Shown here: piece after piece, positions 25,460-34,010 of the stretch
How the letters are laid out: each line of letters begins with the position of its first letter
How positions within the stretch are numbered: position 1 is the stretch's first letter
Source of the DNA: CAYMZZ01 sp046297935
GTDB lineage: Bacteria; Bacteroidota; Bacteroidia; Chitinophagales; Chitinophagaceae
Assembly (NCBI GenBank): GCA_046297935.1
Contig: JBKBHA010000003.1
Location: 124,001-188,000, forward strand
DNA: 64,000 nt
Reading direction: 5' to 3'
Notes under the pieces: generated by a model
The model's input: only the letters and a program-made list of their open reading frames with translations
Databases searched by the model: none
Told to the model about the DNA's origin: nothing
Position numbers and translations under genes: made by a program

Positions 25460-26086
25460 CTAAATCCTCACCCCCAGCAACGCACATCCCTGCGTAATGG
25501 CATCTCCATTGGTATCTGTCTGAAAACCGGCCGTCGCTCCTATGAAGATGCGGGAGTTGAGTTTGTGTCGAAATGATAGTTGTAATATGCCGCCAAAGCT
25601 GGTGGTTCTTTGCGGACTCCTGTGGTCGAATGCAACTACCGGAAATGGATAGCTGCTGCCGCCAACCGGATAATAAATAGAAACACCATCAGCAAGCGTA
25701 GAAGTTTGATAACGTAACAGTGGGCCAAGCATCAAACCAAATGAATGTTGATCGTTTTGAATAAAATCATAACCGATTTTGGCACTGAGCTGATAGCCGG
25801 CAGTTACCTCCCTTACCGACCCATCCACCGTTTGGCCCGACGGGCCAATATACTTTATGCCGTAGGCACCATCATGCCAGGAAGCCCCAATACCCATAGC
25901 AAAGAAAATACGTTCCCGGTAGTATCGGCGATACTCGGTGTTCAGCATAAATCCACCATAGTCGCCACTTCCATGCTCTGAAATACCGGCATTCAGTTCA
26001 ACAGACTCTTTCAGCCCGGTTTTTTGCGCAAATGATGTGACACAAACAATAAGGAATAAGAAGACCAGCGTAGATTTTAAACGCAT
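25460..26086 (-). CDS. Outer-membrane beta-barrel protein
   Basis: This 208-residue protein has a signal peptide (MRLKSTLVFLFLIVCVTSFAQ) and a mature part of alternating amphipathic strands (GGFMLNTEYRRYY, GYQLSAKIGYDF, FGLMLGPLLRYQTS). It ends in QGCALLGVRI, as in small Bacteroidota OmpW/PorT-like barrels. The start at 26086 is chosen from the signal peptide. Substrate unknown. It lies just outside the island. Confidence 0.75.
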   Translation of the reverse strand: MRLKSTLVFLFLIVCVTSFAQKTGLKESVELNAGISEHGSGDYGGFMLNTEYRRYYRERIFFAMGIGASWHDGAYGIKYIGPSGQTVDGSVREVTAGYQLSAKIGYDFIQNDQHSFGLMLGPLLRYQTSTLADGVSIYYPVGGSSYPFPVVAFDHRSPQRTTSFGGILQLSFRHKLNSRIFIGATAGFQTDTNGDAITQGCALLGVRI

Positions 26087-26180
26087 AGTAATAAGGTTAT
26101 GGTTAAGGTTTTTGATTGCTGCTGTTGCAAACAGCATCTAAATATTGAAAAAATAAACGAGGATAAAAGCAAGAATTTTG

Positions 26181-26248
26181 TTAATTGGCATTTTGACCAG
26201 ATCATTCTTAGCCCCACTCAGAATGATCTGGTCAAAATGCCCAATTAA
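26181..26248. repeat. 28-bp inverted repeat at the ATPase 3' end
   Basis: The arms 26181-26208 and 26220-26248 are complementary apart from one bulged base, with the core GGCATTTTGACCAGATCATTCT and an 11-nt loop. The right arm covers the last codons and stop of the ATPase gene. It could act as a terminator, but no long T run follows, or it could be the remains of an insertion. Confidence 0.8.
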
Positions 26249-27572
26249 GGTAGCCTTCCAGCTGCGATGCTAAAAAATAAGGCAGGTTTAAGAGGCGGTA
26301 GCTCTTTCCTGCAGGAGTTTTCGCCTGTGTAATGTTCACTTCACCTGAATAAAATCGTACTGCCATATCGTGCGGAGCAAGGTCCATATATAAATGTAAT
26401 GAACGCAGGTGACCCGTTGCACCAGACTTGACTTCTACAGGCACCAGTTTACCATCGTGCGAATACAGGTAATCTACTTCGGCTTGTGAACTTCCTTTGT
26501 CGCGCACCCAAAAGTTCAGACTGTTCAGTGCGTTGTGCTGAATGGCCAGCAACTCCTGACCTACCATGTGCTCAATCATTGTTCCCTGGTAAACGCTATG
26601 CAGATCCTCTGTGCCGAGTATGTCTTTTTGAATACCGGCAAAATAGTTGAGCATACCTGTATCAAGCACTTGCAGGCGCGGCGACTTACGCAGATCAGGG
26701 GCCAGTGGAAGCGTGGCGCCGGTCTGTGGAAATATGAGGCGAATCAGCAAGGCTTTTTCAAGCGCCCGCAATGCCTCGCCCATTTCCCGGGATTTATAGT
26801 TCGAATTGCCAAATCCTTCGAATTTGATTCGCTTACCGGCCTCGGCAAAACTGGCGCGCATGGCATGGCGTATATAATTTGCCCGGGCTGAACTGTCCGC
26901 ATATTTCTCCACATCTTCGATATACGACATCAATAATGAATCGAACACTTTGCCGAGCGCAGTAAGGTCGCGTTGCTCCGAATATCGGGCTACCACTTCA
27001 GGCATTCCTCCTGTGAGGCAATAAATACGAAACAGCTGCATCAGCTTTTCAGCTGCAAAATCGGCCATCGGTATTTGTGTCAACTGATCCAGAGCCGTGC
27101 GTTCGCCCAGAGCACCCAAAAATTCGGGAAAAGAAACCGGTTGTATCACGCGGTACTCCACCCGACCCACCGGAAAGCTGATATCAGGATTAAATAACGA
27201 CTCAAGCATGGAACCCGCAGCTATTACAGCCATTTGTGGCGCTTCCTCGTAGAAATATCGAAGCAATTGCATGGCTTCGGGATATGCCTGAATTTCATCA
27301 ATAAAAATCAGGGTGCTGCCCGGCTCCGAAACGTATTGATTTTCCTGAAAGAAAAGTCGCTGCAACAGCGTGCGAATATTCACAAACTCCTCAAACGGCC
27401 GGCGATGATCAGGCAATTCGAGGTTCAAATAAAGAAATTGGTCGAAACGCGTCCCAAATTCCTTCACCACCGTTGTTTTACCTACCTGCCTGGCCCCTCT
27501 GAGTACCAAGGGCTTGCGATGGTCGCTATGGTACCAGTGGTTTAGCTCTTTTATGATTTTGCGGTGGAACAT
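26232..27572 (-). CDS. AAA ATPase with C-terminal DUF4143 domain
   Basis: This 446-residue protein belongs to the AAA_14/DUF4143 group. It has Walker A GARQVGKTT at 26-34, Walker B LIFIDEIQ at about 87-94, and a sensor-type AAGSMLESL. A C-terminal DUF4143 region follows with a nuclease-like core (AEVDYLYSHDGKLVPVEVKSG). These proteins are common, often orphan, and of unknown function, and the C-terminal E-V-K motif resembles restriction-endonuclease-like folds. Its start codon coincides with the first of four 33-bp-spaced repeats. It is probably transcribed alone. Confidence 0.88.
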   Translation of the reverse strand: MFHRKIIKELNHWYHSDHRKPLVLRGARQVGKTTVVKEFGTRFDQFLYLNLELPDHRRPFEEFVNIRTLLQRLFFQENQYVSEPGSTLIFIDEIQAYPEAMQLLRYFYEEAPQMAVIAAGSMLESLFNPDISFPVGRVEYRVIQPVSFPEFLGALGERTALDQLTQIPMADFAAEKLMQLFRIYCLTGGMPEVVARYSEQRDLTALGKVFDSLLMSYIEDVEKYADSSARANYIRHAMRASFAEAGKRIKFEGFGNSNYKSREMGEALRALEKALLIRLIFPQTGATLPLAPDLRKSPRLQVLDTGMLNYFAGIQKDILGTEDLHSVYQGTMIEHMVGQELLAIQHNALNSLNFWVRDKGSSQAEVDYLYSHDGKLVPVEVKSGATGHLRSLHLYMDLAPHDMAVRFYSGEVNITQAKTPAGKSYRLLNLPYFLASQLEGYLNWAF

Positions 27573-27693
27573 GTAACAAAATTAGGGTAAATTTTACTGA
27601 ATATTGTAATAAAATAAGAGTAATTTTGATTAAAATATGTAACAAATTGTGGGCATTCTCATGAAAAAAATGTAATAAAATAAGGGCAAATGG
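27572..27693. repeat. Four 33-bp-spaced direct repeats upstream of the ATPase gene
   Basis: Units of about 23 bp close to TGTAATAAAATAAGGGCAAA begin at 27572, 27605, 27638 and 27671. The period is exactly 33 bp, with 10-bp variable spacers. The first unit abuts the ATPase start codon. The third is the most diverged. The regular spacing places the units on about the same DNA face, as in iteron or cooperative operator arrays. Confidence 0.8.
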
Positions 27694-27868
27694 ACTGAGT
27701 CTGTATTCGAATGCACTTCCGCAAATAACCCTACTTTTGCGTGGTTTTTCGAAACACCTGATTGCTAACCAGACCTGCCGGTAGACAAATCTGCAGCCCT
27801 GGTCGATCAATCAGTTTATCATCAAACTAGTTCGTTGTCCTTTAACCTTTTGTTAACCACGAGGGAAA

Positions 27869-27877
27869 TACATTTGT
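27869..27877 (+). promoter_or_regulatory. Promoter element TACATTTGT
   Basis: TACATTTGT matches TAnnTTTG and ends 17 bp before the ATG at 27895. Confidence 0.5.
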
Positions 27878-27894
27878 CCACACTTACATTGAAT

Positions 27895-28620
27895 ATGAAG
27901 AAAATTGCATTGATCGCGTTGGGTTGTATCCTGCTTCAAACCGTACAGGCTCAAGATTCTACCGTTGCCCGCAAAAAGCCTACAATTAATCTGGCCGGCC
28001 GCGCCAACGACCACCTGATGATTCAACTGGGTTATGCCGGTTGGGCAGGCCAGCCTGATACTATCAACACCGGAGGCTTTTCCAAAAGCTTCAATATCTT
28101 CTTCATGTTCGATTTTCCTTTCAAGACCAATCCAAAGCTGAGCATGGCTTTCGGACCTGGTATCTCTTCTGATCATATCAAGTTCAGCAAAACCTATGTA
28201 GGCATCAAAGAAACCACTAACACTTTGCAGTTCCGCGATCAGTCAGATACCAATCATTTCAAAAAATCGAAACTGGCTACAGTTTACCTCGAAGCACCCG
28301 TGGAATTCCGCTATACAGCTGATCCAATGAACAGCGACAGGAGTTTCAAATTTGCAGTGGGCTTGCGTGTAGGTACCATGCTGAAAGCCTATACGCGCAA
28401 CAAAACACTGCAGAACAAAAGTGGTGCAACATTGAACGATTATCTTGAAAAAGAATACAGCAAGGCCTTCTTCAATACCACCCGCCTGGTTGCTACCGGT
28501 CGCGTTGGCTGGGGTCATTTCTCTCTGTTTGGAAGCTATCAGATCACCAGCCTGTTCAAGGAAGGAGTAGCTGCAGAGATCAGGCCCTTCAGCATTGGTC
28601 TCACACTGAGCGGACTCTGA
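27895..28620 (+). CDS. PorT-like outer-membrane beta-barrel protein
   Basis: This 241-residue protein has a signal peptide (MKKIALIALGCILLQTVQAQ) and a barrel-like mature part with repeated amphipathic strands (HLMIQLGYAGWAG, SFKFAVGLRVGTML, GHFSLFGSYQITS). It ends in FSIGLTLSGL. It resembles the outer-membrane beta-barrel (PorT-type) family of Bacteroidota. The start at 27895 follows the promoter element and matches the signal peptide. A hairpin terminator follows. Function unknown. Confidence 0.75.
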   Translation: MKKIALIALGCILLQTVQAQDSTVARKKPTINLAGRANDHLMIQLGYAGWAGQPDTINTGGFSKSFNIFFMFDFPFKTNPKLSMAFGPGISSDHIKFSKTYVGIKETTNTLQFRDQSDTNHFKKSKLATVYLEAPVEFRYTADPMNSDRSFKFAVGLRVGTMLKAYTRNKTLQNKSGATLNDYLEKEYSKAFFNTTRLVATGRVGWGHFSLFGSYQITSLFKEGVAAEIRPFSIGLTLSGL

Positions 28621-28664
28621 TTGACCAGACATATTCATTTTCCTTACAACATTTCATCCAATTG

Positions 28665-28689
28665 GCTAAGCGGGCACCGCCCGCTTAGC
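28665..28689 (+). terminator. Hairpin after the barrel gene
   Basis: A 10-bp perfect stem GCTAAGCGGG/CCCGCTTAGC with a 5-nt loop lies 44 bp after the stop. There is no T run. Confidence 0.6.
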
Positions 28690-28705
28690 TCCATGTTGCA
28701 TTCCC

Positions 28706-28714
28706 TACCTTTGC
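28706..28714 (+). promoter_or_regulatory. hflX promoter element TACCTTTGC
   Basis: TACCTTTGC matches TAnnTTTG and lies 15 bp upstream of the TTG start of hflX. Confidence 0.6.
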
Positions 28715-28729
28715 AACAAAACAATCATT

Positions 28730-29920
28730 TTGCTCGAACATAAGAACAGGATAAAAAAAGAAGAACGTGCAGTATTGGTTGGTATGATCCAGAAAGATCA
28801 AACTGAACCACAGGTACATGAGTACCTCGATGAGCTCGCCTTTTTAGCAGAAACAGCCGGTGCAGTAGCAGTTAAACGCTTCACTCAAAAATTGGCTCAC
28901 CCCGACAGCCGCACATTTGTTGGCAAAGGTAAGTTGGAGGAAATACGCGCTTATATACAGGATAAGGATATCAATGTAGCCATCTTCGATGATGAATTGA
29001 CCGGTGCCCAGATCAACAATATTGAAAAGGCGCTCAATATTAAAACTATTGATCGGTCAGACCTCATCCTCGACATTTTTGCGCGTCGGGCAAAAACAGC
29101 CCAGGCGAAAGCTCAGGTGGAGCTGGCTCAATACCAGTATATACTTCCTCGCCTGCGAGGCATGTGGAAACACCTGGAACGATTGGGTGGTGGTATTGGT
29201 ACACGCGGTCCGGGTGAAACCGAAATTGAAACTGACCGTCGTATTGTGCGCGATAAGATATCGCTACTTCGCAAACGCCTGGCAGAAATAGATAAACAGG
29301 CACAAACCCAACGTAAAGACAGAGGAGAGTTTATCCGCGTTGCCCTCGTAGGTTACACCAATGTCGGCAAAAGCACCCTGATGACTTTGTTGAGCAAAAG
29401 CGATGTGTTTGCCGAAAACAAATTATTTGCCACACTCGACACCACCACGCGAAAAGTAGTTTTTGAAAACACGCCATTCCTGCTAAGCGATACAGTCGGA
29501 TTTATCCGCAAACTGCCTCACCACCTGGTAGAAAGCTTTAAAAGCACCCTCGATGAAGTGAGGGAAGCCGATATATTGTTACATGTCGTCGATATTTCCC
29601 ATCCCGCCTACGAAGACCAATTGGGGGTGGTCAACAAGACCCTGCAGGAAATTGGTGCCTTCGACAAACCAATGATCACCATCTTCAACAAGATGGACCT
29701 GTACGAAAAAAACACTTTTGACCCCTGGCTCGAAGAAAGTACCAAACAGGAAATACTGGAAGATCTGCGCGAACGCTGGCAGCATGAAACGATGGATAAT
29801 GCCATTTTTATTTCAGCGCTTGAGCGACGAAATATAGATGGGCTTCGCAATACAATTATGCAAAAAGTGCGTGATTTGTACAAGATTCGCTATTCTTACA
29901 AATCAGAATTTCTCTGGTAA
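28730..29920 (+). CDS. hflX: Ribosome-associated GTPase HflX
   Basis: This 396-residue GTPase rescues or splits stalled ribosomes in other bacteria. The N-terminal HflX domain (about 20-190) contains RTFVGKGKLEEI and the glycine-rich GGGIGTRGPGETEIETDRR. The G domain starts with VGYTNVGKSTL and shows DTVGFI and NKMDLY. The start is a TTG at 28730 (MLEHKNRIKKEER), because no ATG exists before the conserved region and a promoter element precedes it. The Rieske gene follows after 21 bp. Confidence 0.95.
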   Translation: MLEHKNRIKKEERAVLVGMIQKDQTEPQVHEYLDELAFLAETAGAVAVKRFTQKLAHPDSRTFVGKGKLEEIRAYIQDKDINVAIFDDELTGAQINNIEKALNIKTIDRSDLILDIFARRAKTAQAKAQVELAQYQYILPRLRGMWKHLERLGGGIGTRGPGETEIETDRRIVRDKISLLRKRLAEIDKQAQTQRKDRGEFIRVALVGYTNVGKSTLMTLLSKSDVFAENKLFATLDTTTRKVVFENTPFLLSDTVGFIRKLPHHLVESFKSTLDEVREADILLHVVDISHPAYEDQLGVVNKTLQEIGAFDKPMITIFNKMDLYEKNTFDPWLEESTKQEILEDLRERWQHETMDNAIFISALERRNIDGLRNTIMQKVRDLYKIRYSYKSEFLW

Positions 29921-29941
29921 AGCTTTCTCAAACCTGATACC

Positions 29942-30259
29942 GTGCGCAAACTGGCCGAACATCCCAATGAACTGAACTTTGGCGACAACCAAATTGCAGT
30001 GGCATTGGTTGATGGAAAAAAGATCTGCATTGGCCGGCACGAAGGAAACTACTTTGCTTTTGCCTATAAATGCCCTCATGCCGGCGGCATATTGGCCGAC
30101 GGTTTTATCGACCCACAGGGGCGGGTGGTTTGTCCGCTGCACCGCTATCGATTTAATCCAGTCAACGGCCTCAATGTAAGCGGCGAAGGTTATTACCTGC
30201 GACACTGGAAAGTGGAGTGGCGCGATGATGGGGTTTATCTTAATGACGATCTCTTCTAA
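29942..30259 (+). CDS. Rieske-type [2Fe-2S] ferredoxin
   Basis: This 105-residue soluble protein carries the two Rieske ligand boxes, YKCPHAGG (Cys, His) and VVCPLHRY (Cys, His), about 18 residues apart. The rest resembles small stand-alone Rieske ferredoxins such as NirD or biphenyl-dioxygenase ferredoxins. It would pass electrons to an unidentified oxygenase or reductase. The start is GTG at 29942. It lies 21 bp after hflX and may be co-transcribed. The partner enzyme is not in the window. Confidence 0.88.
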   Translation: MRKLAEHPNELNFGDNQIAVALVDGKKICIGRHEGNYFAFAYKCPHAGGILADGFIDPQGRVVCPLHRYRFNPVNGLNVSGEGYYLRHWKVEWRDDGVYLNDDLF

Positions 30260-30463
30260 ATATTCAACGCTGTTACTGCCTGGTTCTACATACCACAACC
30301 TAAGTCATTTTTACCAAAACACTAATTAGTAACACTTATTTTTAACGACAACTGCTTTGATGTTTGTCAAAAAAGCATTGTCATTCAAACTGGTATATAC
30401 TTTAAAGGGCGCTTTAGCGATTTTAGATCACTGGAATCACCAGTTGAACTAAAATTCATTCCT

Positions 30464-31459
30464 ATGTACAAACTCTACACACTTGGGTGTAGTCTGTTTT
30501 TGCTCAGTCAAATTGCTGCGCAGTCTGTATTGAAAGTGGAATCCGGCACTGATCTGTTTATACGATCAGGTACCTCCCTTTATGCAGGTGGACTGGTACT
30601 ACAGCCGGCATCCGACTACAGTGTCGGCAACAACGAGCTGATTGCTGGTAGCAGCATTAGTCATTACAGCAACAACAGCTATGCCACACGGGTTTTAAGC
30701 TGGCAACAGCTGGCGCCTGCATTTAGTGGAACCATCCGGTATTATTATACCGACGATGTTCTGAACGGTATTCCGGAATCAAATCTCGCCTTGAATGTGT
30801 ACAATGGCAGCTACTGGCAGTACCTGCCCACTGCTTCCAGCGACCTGACAGAAAACTATGTGGAGACAGGCAGCATCTCGGGTCTTCCCCTTTTTGAGTT
30901 TGCCTTGTCTGATGAATTGAGTACGCTTCCTTTGCTTTGGGGAGGAGTGCAGGCCCTCAGAAACAATGGCACCGTGCAGATCAATTTTTCCACTATTCAA
31001 GAACATCAGGTTAGCCATTTTGTGATTGAACGGAGTTTCGATAGTCGCAATTGGTTGCCGGTGAGTAATGAAATAGCGGCCCGCAATTTACCCACCGAAC
31101 AAAGCTATAACTACATTGACCAGCAGGCGCCGTCCAGCCGCCTTTATTACAGGATCCGGCAACAAGACAGCAATGGGATCGTGCGCTATAGCGTAATTGT
31201 TACAGTGGCGGCATTGGGCCAACAGCACAGCCTATTAGTGTTCCCGAATCCGACAACAGAAAGATTTCGTCTGTTGAATATTGATCCCTTGCTCATACGC
31301 CAGGTGTATTTATACAACTTAAGCGGACAACAGCTTCTATCCTGGTCCCGTACTTCCAACAATTGGTATACGGTGAATTCTCTGGCTGCCGGTAAATACC
31401 TTATACGTGTGGAATTAACCTCTGGCGAAACACAACAACTTTCATTTATCAAAAAATAA
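30464..31459 (+). CDS. Secreted protein with type IX secretion C-terminal domain
   Basis: This 331-residue protein has a signal peptide (MYKLYTLGCSLFLLSQIAAQ) and beta-rich mature sequence. The C-terminal domain of about 75 residues is of the T9SS type A sort: SLLVFPNPTTERFRLLN, VYLYNLSGQQLLSW, LAAGKYLIRVEL, ending QLSFIKK. It should be carried across the outer membrane by the type IX system and cleaved or surface-attached. The middle part resembles fibronectin-like folds (HFVIERSFDSRNW). It is 26 bp upstream of the collar-domain gene and may be co-transcribed with it. Confidence 0.88.
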   Translation: MYKLYTLGCSLFLLSQIAAQSVLKVESGTDLFIRSGTSLYAGGLVLQPASDYSVGNNELIAGSSISHYSNNSYATRVLSWQQLAPAFSGTIRYYYTDDVLNGIPESNLALNVYNGSYWQYLPTASSDLTENYVETGSISGLPLFEFALSDELSTLPLLWGGVQALRNNGTVQINFSTIQEHQVSHFVIERSFDSRNWLPVSNEIAARNLPTEQSYNYIDQQAPSSRLYYRIRQQDSNGIVRYSVIVTVAALGQQHSLLVFPNPTTERFRLLNIDPLLIRQVYLYNLSGQQLLSWSRTSNNWYTVNSLAAGKYLIRVELTSGETQQLSFIKK

Positions 31460-31485
31460 TATTCCAATATCCAAATCCAATAGTT

Positions 31486-32400
31486 ATGAAAAAATTGATC
31501 ACCCTCGCACTGATTTCAGCAGCACTTTATACCAACGCACAGGTTGGCATTGGCACCAGCAATCCTGATGCCAGTGCCCAGCTAGACGTGAGTAGCAATA
31601 GCAGGGGTGCACTGATGCCGCGCATGACAGCAGCACAACGTACAGGAATTAGCAGTCCGGCCGCTGGCTTGCTCGTTTATCAGACAGATGGTGCAGCAGG
31701 TTTTTATTATTACACAGGATCCGCATGGACTAATTTGACCAGTGGTGGCTCTGGCGGTGTACCTTCGGGAACCATCATGGCATTTGCCGGCTCTACTGCA
31801 CCCGATGGCTGGGCTCTTTGCAGTGGGGCAGCTGTAGACAGAACTACCTATGCCAACCTCTTTTCAGTAATTGGTACCAGCTACGGTGCAGGCGATGGCA
31901 GCACAACATTTAATCTTCCGGACCTGCGTGGACGGACCATATTCGGCAAAGACGATATGGGCGGGTCTGCTGCCAGTCGACTAACTGTTGCCGGCGGCAT
32001 TGCAGGATCTACGCTCGGAGCGGCTGGTGGATCGCAAACCCGCACATTAGTTGTAGCCAACCTGCCCAGTCATAGTCACAGTTTCACCGGCACATCAGTA
32101 ACCACCAGTTCAAACTCGCATAGCCATACTTATCAGGATGCCTATTTTGCAGAAAACTTCAGTGGCGGCACAGGGGGTAATGCGCGCTATGGTACCAGTG
32201 CTAACACCGACACCGACAACAGCTTCTACTGGCGCTCGAGCAGCAATACCCACAGCACATCACCACAAAACATCAACACAGGCAGCACCAGCCATACCCA
32301 TACTGTTACTCCCGAAGGTACTATTGGTGATACAGGTAGCGGCACCGCATTCGCTACCGTTAACCCAGGCCTGGTAGTCAACTACATTATAAAACTTTGA
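31486..32400 (+). CDS. Secreted protein with phage tail-collar domain
   Basis: This 304-residue protein begins with a signal peptide (MKKLITLALISAALYTNAQ) and a Bacteroidota surface-repeat region (VGIGTSNPDASAQLDVSS). A tail-collar domain follows: GTIMAFAGSTAPDGWALCSG, SYGAGDGSTTFNLPDLRGR. The C-terminal half is rich in Ser, Thr, His and Asn (SHSHSFTGTSVTTSSNSHSH). The domain is known from phage tail fibres, but the signal peptide and host-type N-terminus point to a cell-surface protein. It lies 26 bp after the T9SS cargo gene and is followed by a terminator. Confidence 0.85.
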   Translation: MKKLITLALISAALYTNAQVGIGTSNPDASAQLDVSSNSRGALMPRMTAAQRTGISSPAAGLLVYQTDGAAGFYYYTGSAWTNLTSGGSGGVPSGTIMAFAGSTAPDGWALCSGAAVDRTTYANLFSVIGTSYGAGDGSTTFNLPDLRGRTIFGKDDMGGSAASRLTVAGGIAGSTLGAAGGSQTRTLVVANLPSHSHSFTGTSVTTSSNSHSHTYQDAYFAENFSGGTGGNARYGTSANTDTDNSFYWRSSSNTHSTSPQNINTGSTSHTHTVTPEGTIGDTGSGTAFATVNPGLVVNYIIKL

Positions 32401-32423
32401 GGTAACGCTGTTGAGAGTGAACC

Positions 32424-32449
32424 GGCAGTCCCTTTGGGCTGCCTTTTTT
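32424..32449 (+). terminator. Intrinsic terminator of the collar-domain gene
   Basis: GGCAGTCCC/GGGCTGCC forms a hairpin with a TTT loop followed by a T6 run. Confidence 0.82.
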
Positions 32450-32564
32450 AGGTAAATGACTTCCGGATTTTAACAAAACTTCGATTTTGAAACCAGCCTT
32501 ACGAAGAAAAGAACAAGTAAATTAGTACGAGCGTTCCGTTCAATCAAACCCAGGTTTGCGCAAT

Positions 32565-33008
32565 ATGAAACCAGGAAACCTATTTCGCATTCTGGCCCCC
32601 ATCTGCTCGGTGGGTCTGGTCACCACACTACTCCTATATCAAACGGGAAGATGGAACCCGCTAATTGAAATTGAAAACGATGGAATTGCCCACAGCAAAA
32701 CCGATACAACACCCCGAGCCGACGCAGCTAGTCAACGCTCTTCACTAACGAAACTGCCTGATGAGTTGCAGAAGCAGGACTCATTAAAAAAGGATAGCAT
32801 GAGGAGGGTTTATATGTTTTCATCAAAATCAGCGCCGATGCCCCACGACTGGCTGCAAAAACAAAACCTGTCGCCCATAGCTGAAAAAGCCGCAAATCGC
32901 GACTCTGTTTTTCCTCCGTTGAAAGAGAAAACCGCGGCAGGTGATTCTATCCTTAAGAAATTTCGTCGCTCGCCCGACAGTAGTTCAATACAGCGTAAGC
33001 CCTTATGA
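32565..33008 (+). CDS. Single-pass membrane-anchored hypothetical protein
   Basis: This 147-residue protein has one N-terminal membrane segment (about 7-25: RILAPICSVGLVTTLLLYQ). A charged, Ser/Asp/Lys-rich, probably disordered outer part follows. I recognise no domain. Its stop overlaps the start of the sterol-desaturase-like gene by four bases (ATGA), so the two are translationally coupled and may work together. The ATG at 32565 is used; a TTG nine bases upstream is less likely. Confidence 0.7.
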   Translation: MKPGNLFRILAPICSVGLVTTLLLYQTGRWNPLIEIENDGIAHSKTDTTPRADAASQRSSLTKLPDELQKQDSLKKDSMRRVYMFSSKSAPMPHDWLQKQNLSPIAEKAANRDSVFPPLKEKTAAGDSILKKFRRSPDSSSIQRKPL

Positions 33009-33826
33009 ACTTCTTATACCTGCTAATTGGGACCGGAGCAAGTCTCTTTTTTCTGGCGCTGGTGTTTATTCCACTGGAAAAAACATTTCCTGCAAAACAG
33101 GGGCAGGCAATTTTCAGAAAGGGATGGGTACTCGACCTCTGCTATTTCATAGGCCAATACCTGCTCTGGAACGGGCTCGTATTGGCTCTGCTCACTTATT
33201 TCAACCAGTGGATTGATCAACTGGTACCAATCGGATTTAGAAACTTCATTCAATCGCAGCCGCTCTGGCTCCAGGCTTTGGAAGTAATACTGCTAAGCGA
33301 TTTTTTGATCTATTGGGGACACCGTTTGCAACACAAAGTCGATTTTTTGTGGCGTTTCCACAAAGTTCATCACAGTGCCACTCATCTCGATTGGCTGGCT
33401 GCACATCGCGAACATCCAATAGATAGTGTCTATACCATCGGTCTTATCAACCTTCCGGCGATGTTGTTGGGATTCGACTTGAACGTATTGACTCTGTTAA
33501 TCGCCTTTAGAGGAATCTGGGCCATCTACATTCATTCCAATGTGCGAATCCCGCTTCCTTACCTTCGAAAGGTAATAGGATCGCCCGAACTACATCACTG
33601 GCACCACGATGTTGAAAGAGACCGTGGCAATTATGCTAACCTTTCGCCTATAATGGATATTATTTTTGGCACTTATTACTGCCCCCGGCATGAGCCGACA
33701 AATGTGGGCATCAAAGAAAATTTTCCTGAAAATTATGCCGGCCAATTGCTGGAGCCGCTCAGGCCCGGTACCCCAAGCTCAGCAAACCACGCCCAACTAA
33801 ACGATAACCCGGCCACCCAACTTTGA
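33005..33826 (+). CDS. Sterol desaturase / fatty-acid hydroxylase family membrane enzyme
   Basis: This 273-residue integral membrane di-iron enzyme has the three His boxes of the family: HRLQH, HKVHHSATH and HHWHH. Four hydrophobic segments lie at about 3-24, 44-64, 81-101 and 150-173. Enzymes of this group hydroxylate or desaturate lipids such as sterols, carotenoids, ornithine lipids or sphingolipids. The substrate here is unknown. It is coupled to the preceding membrane-anchored protein by an ATGA overlap. Confidence 0.88.
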   Translation: MNFLYLLIGTGASLFFLALVFIPLEKTFPAKQGQAIFRKGWVLDLCYFIGQYLLWNGLVLALLTYFNQWIDQLVPIGFRNFIQSQPLWLQALEVILLSDFLIYWGHRLQHKVDFLWRFHKVHHSATHLDWLAAHREHPIDSVYTIGLINLPAMLLGFDLNVLTLLIAFRGIWAIYIHSNVRIPLPYLRKVIGSPELHHWHHDVERDRGNYANLSPIMDIIFGTYYCPRHEPTNVGIKENFPENYAGQLLEPLRPGTPSSANHAQLNDNPATQL

Positions 33827-34010
33827 GACCGTACCAAGACCAATCCGGCCATAGAAAAAACCCGTGCCTAATACGATGATTTACAGGCATAAACTACGAT
33901 CCACAGCCTCTTTTGACCCGCTTTGCGCCAATATGCGCGCTTATTAGTATTATCTTGAATAACGGTTGAGTCCGTCCATAACGATCTGTTTCAAAACCAA
34001 ACTTTGCAAT

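Noticed and set aside
25004..25576. Full 190-codon frame through the right att repeat
   Set aside because: Only the first 68-69 codons are holin-like. The rest reads through the direct repeat and the CACTCCC array, so it is not a real product.
27572..27693. CRISPR array interpretation of the 33-bp repeats
   Set aside because: The repeats are about 23 bp, diverged, with 10-bp spacers, and no cas gene is in the window.
27526..27810. 94-codon reverse frame with 11-residue repeats upstream of the ATPase
   Set aside because: The peptide repeat comes from the 33-bp DNA period. It overlaps the ATPase start in another frame and has no start signal. The array is better treated as DNA-level repeats.
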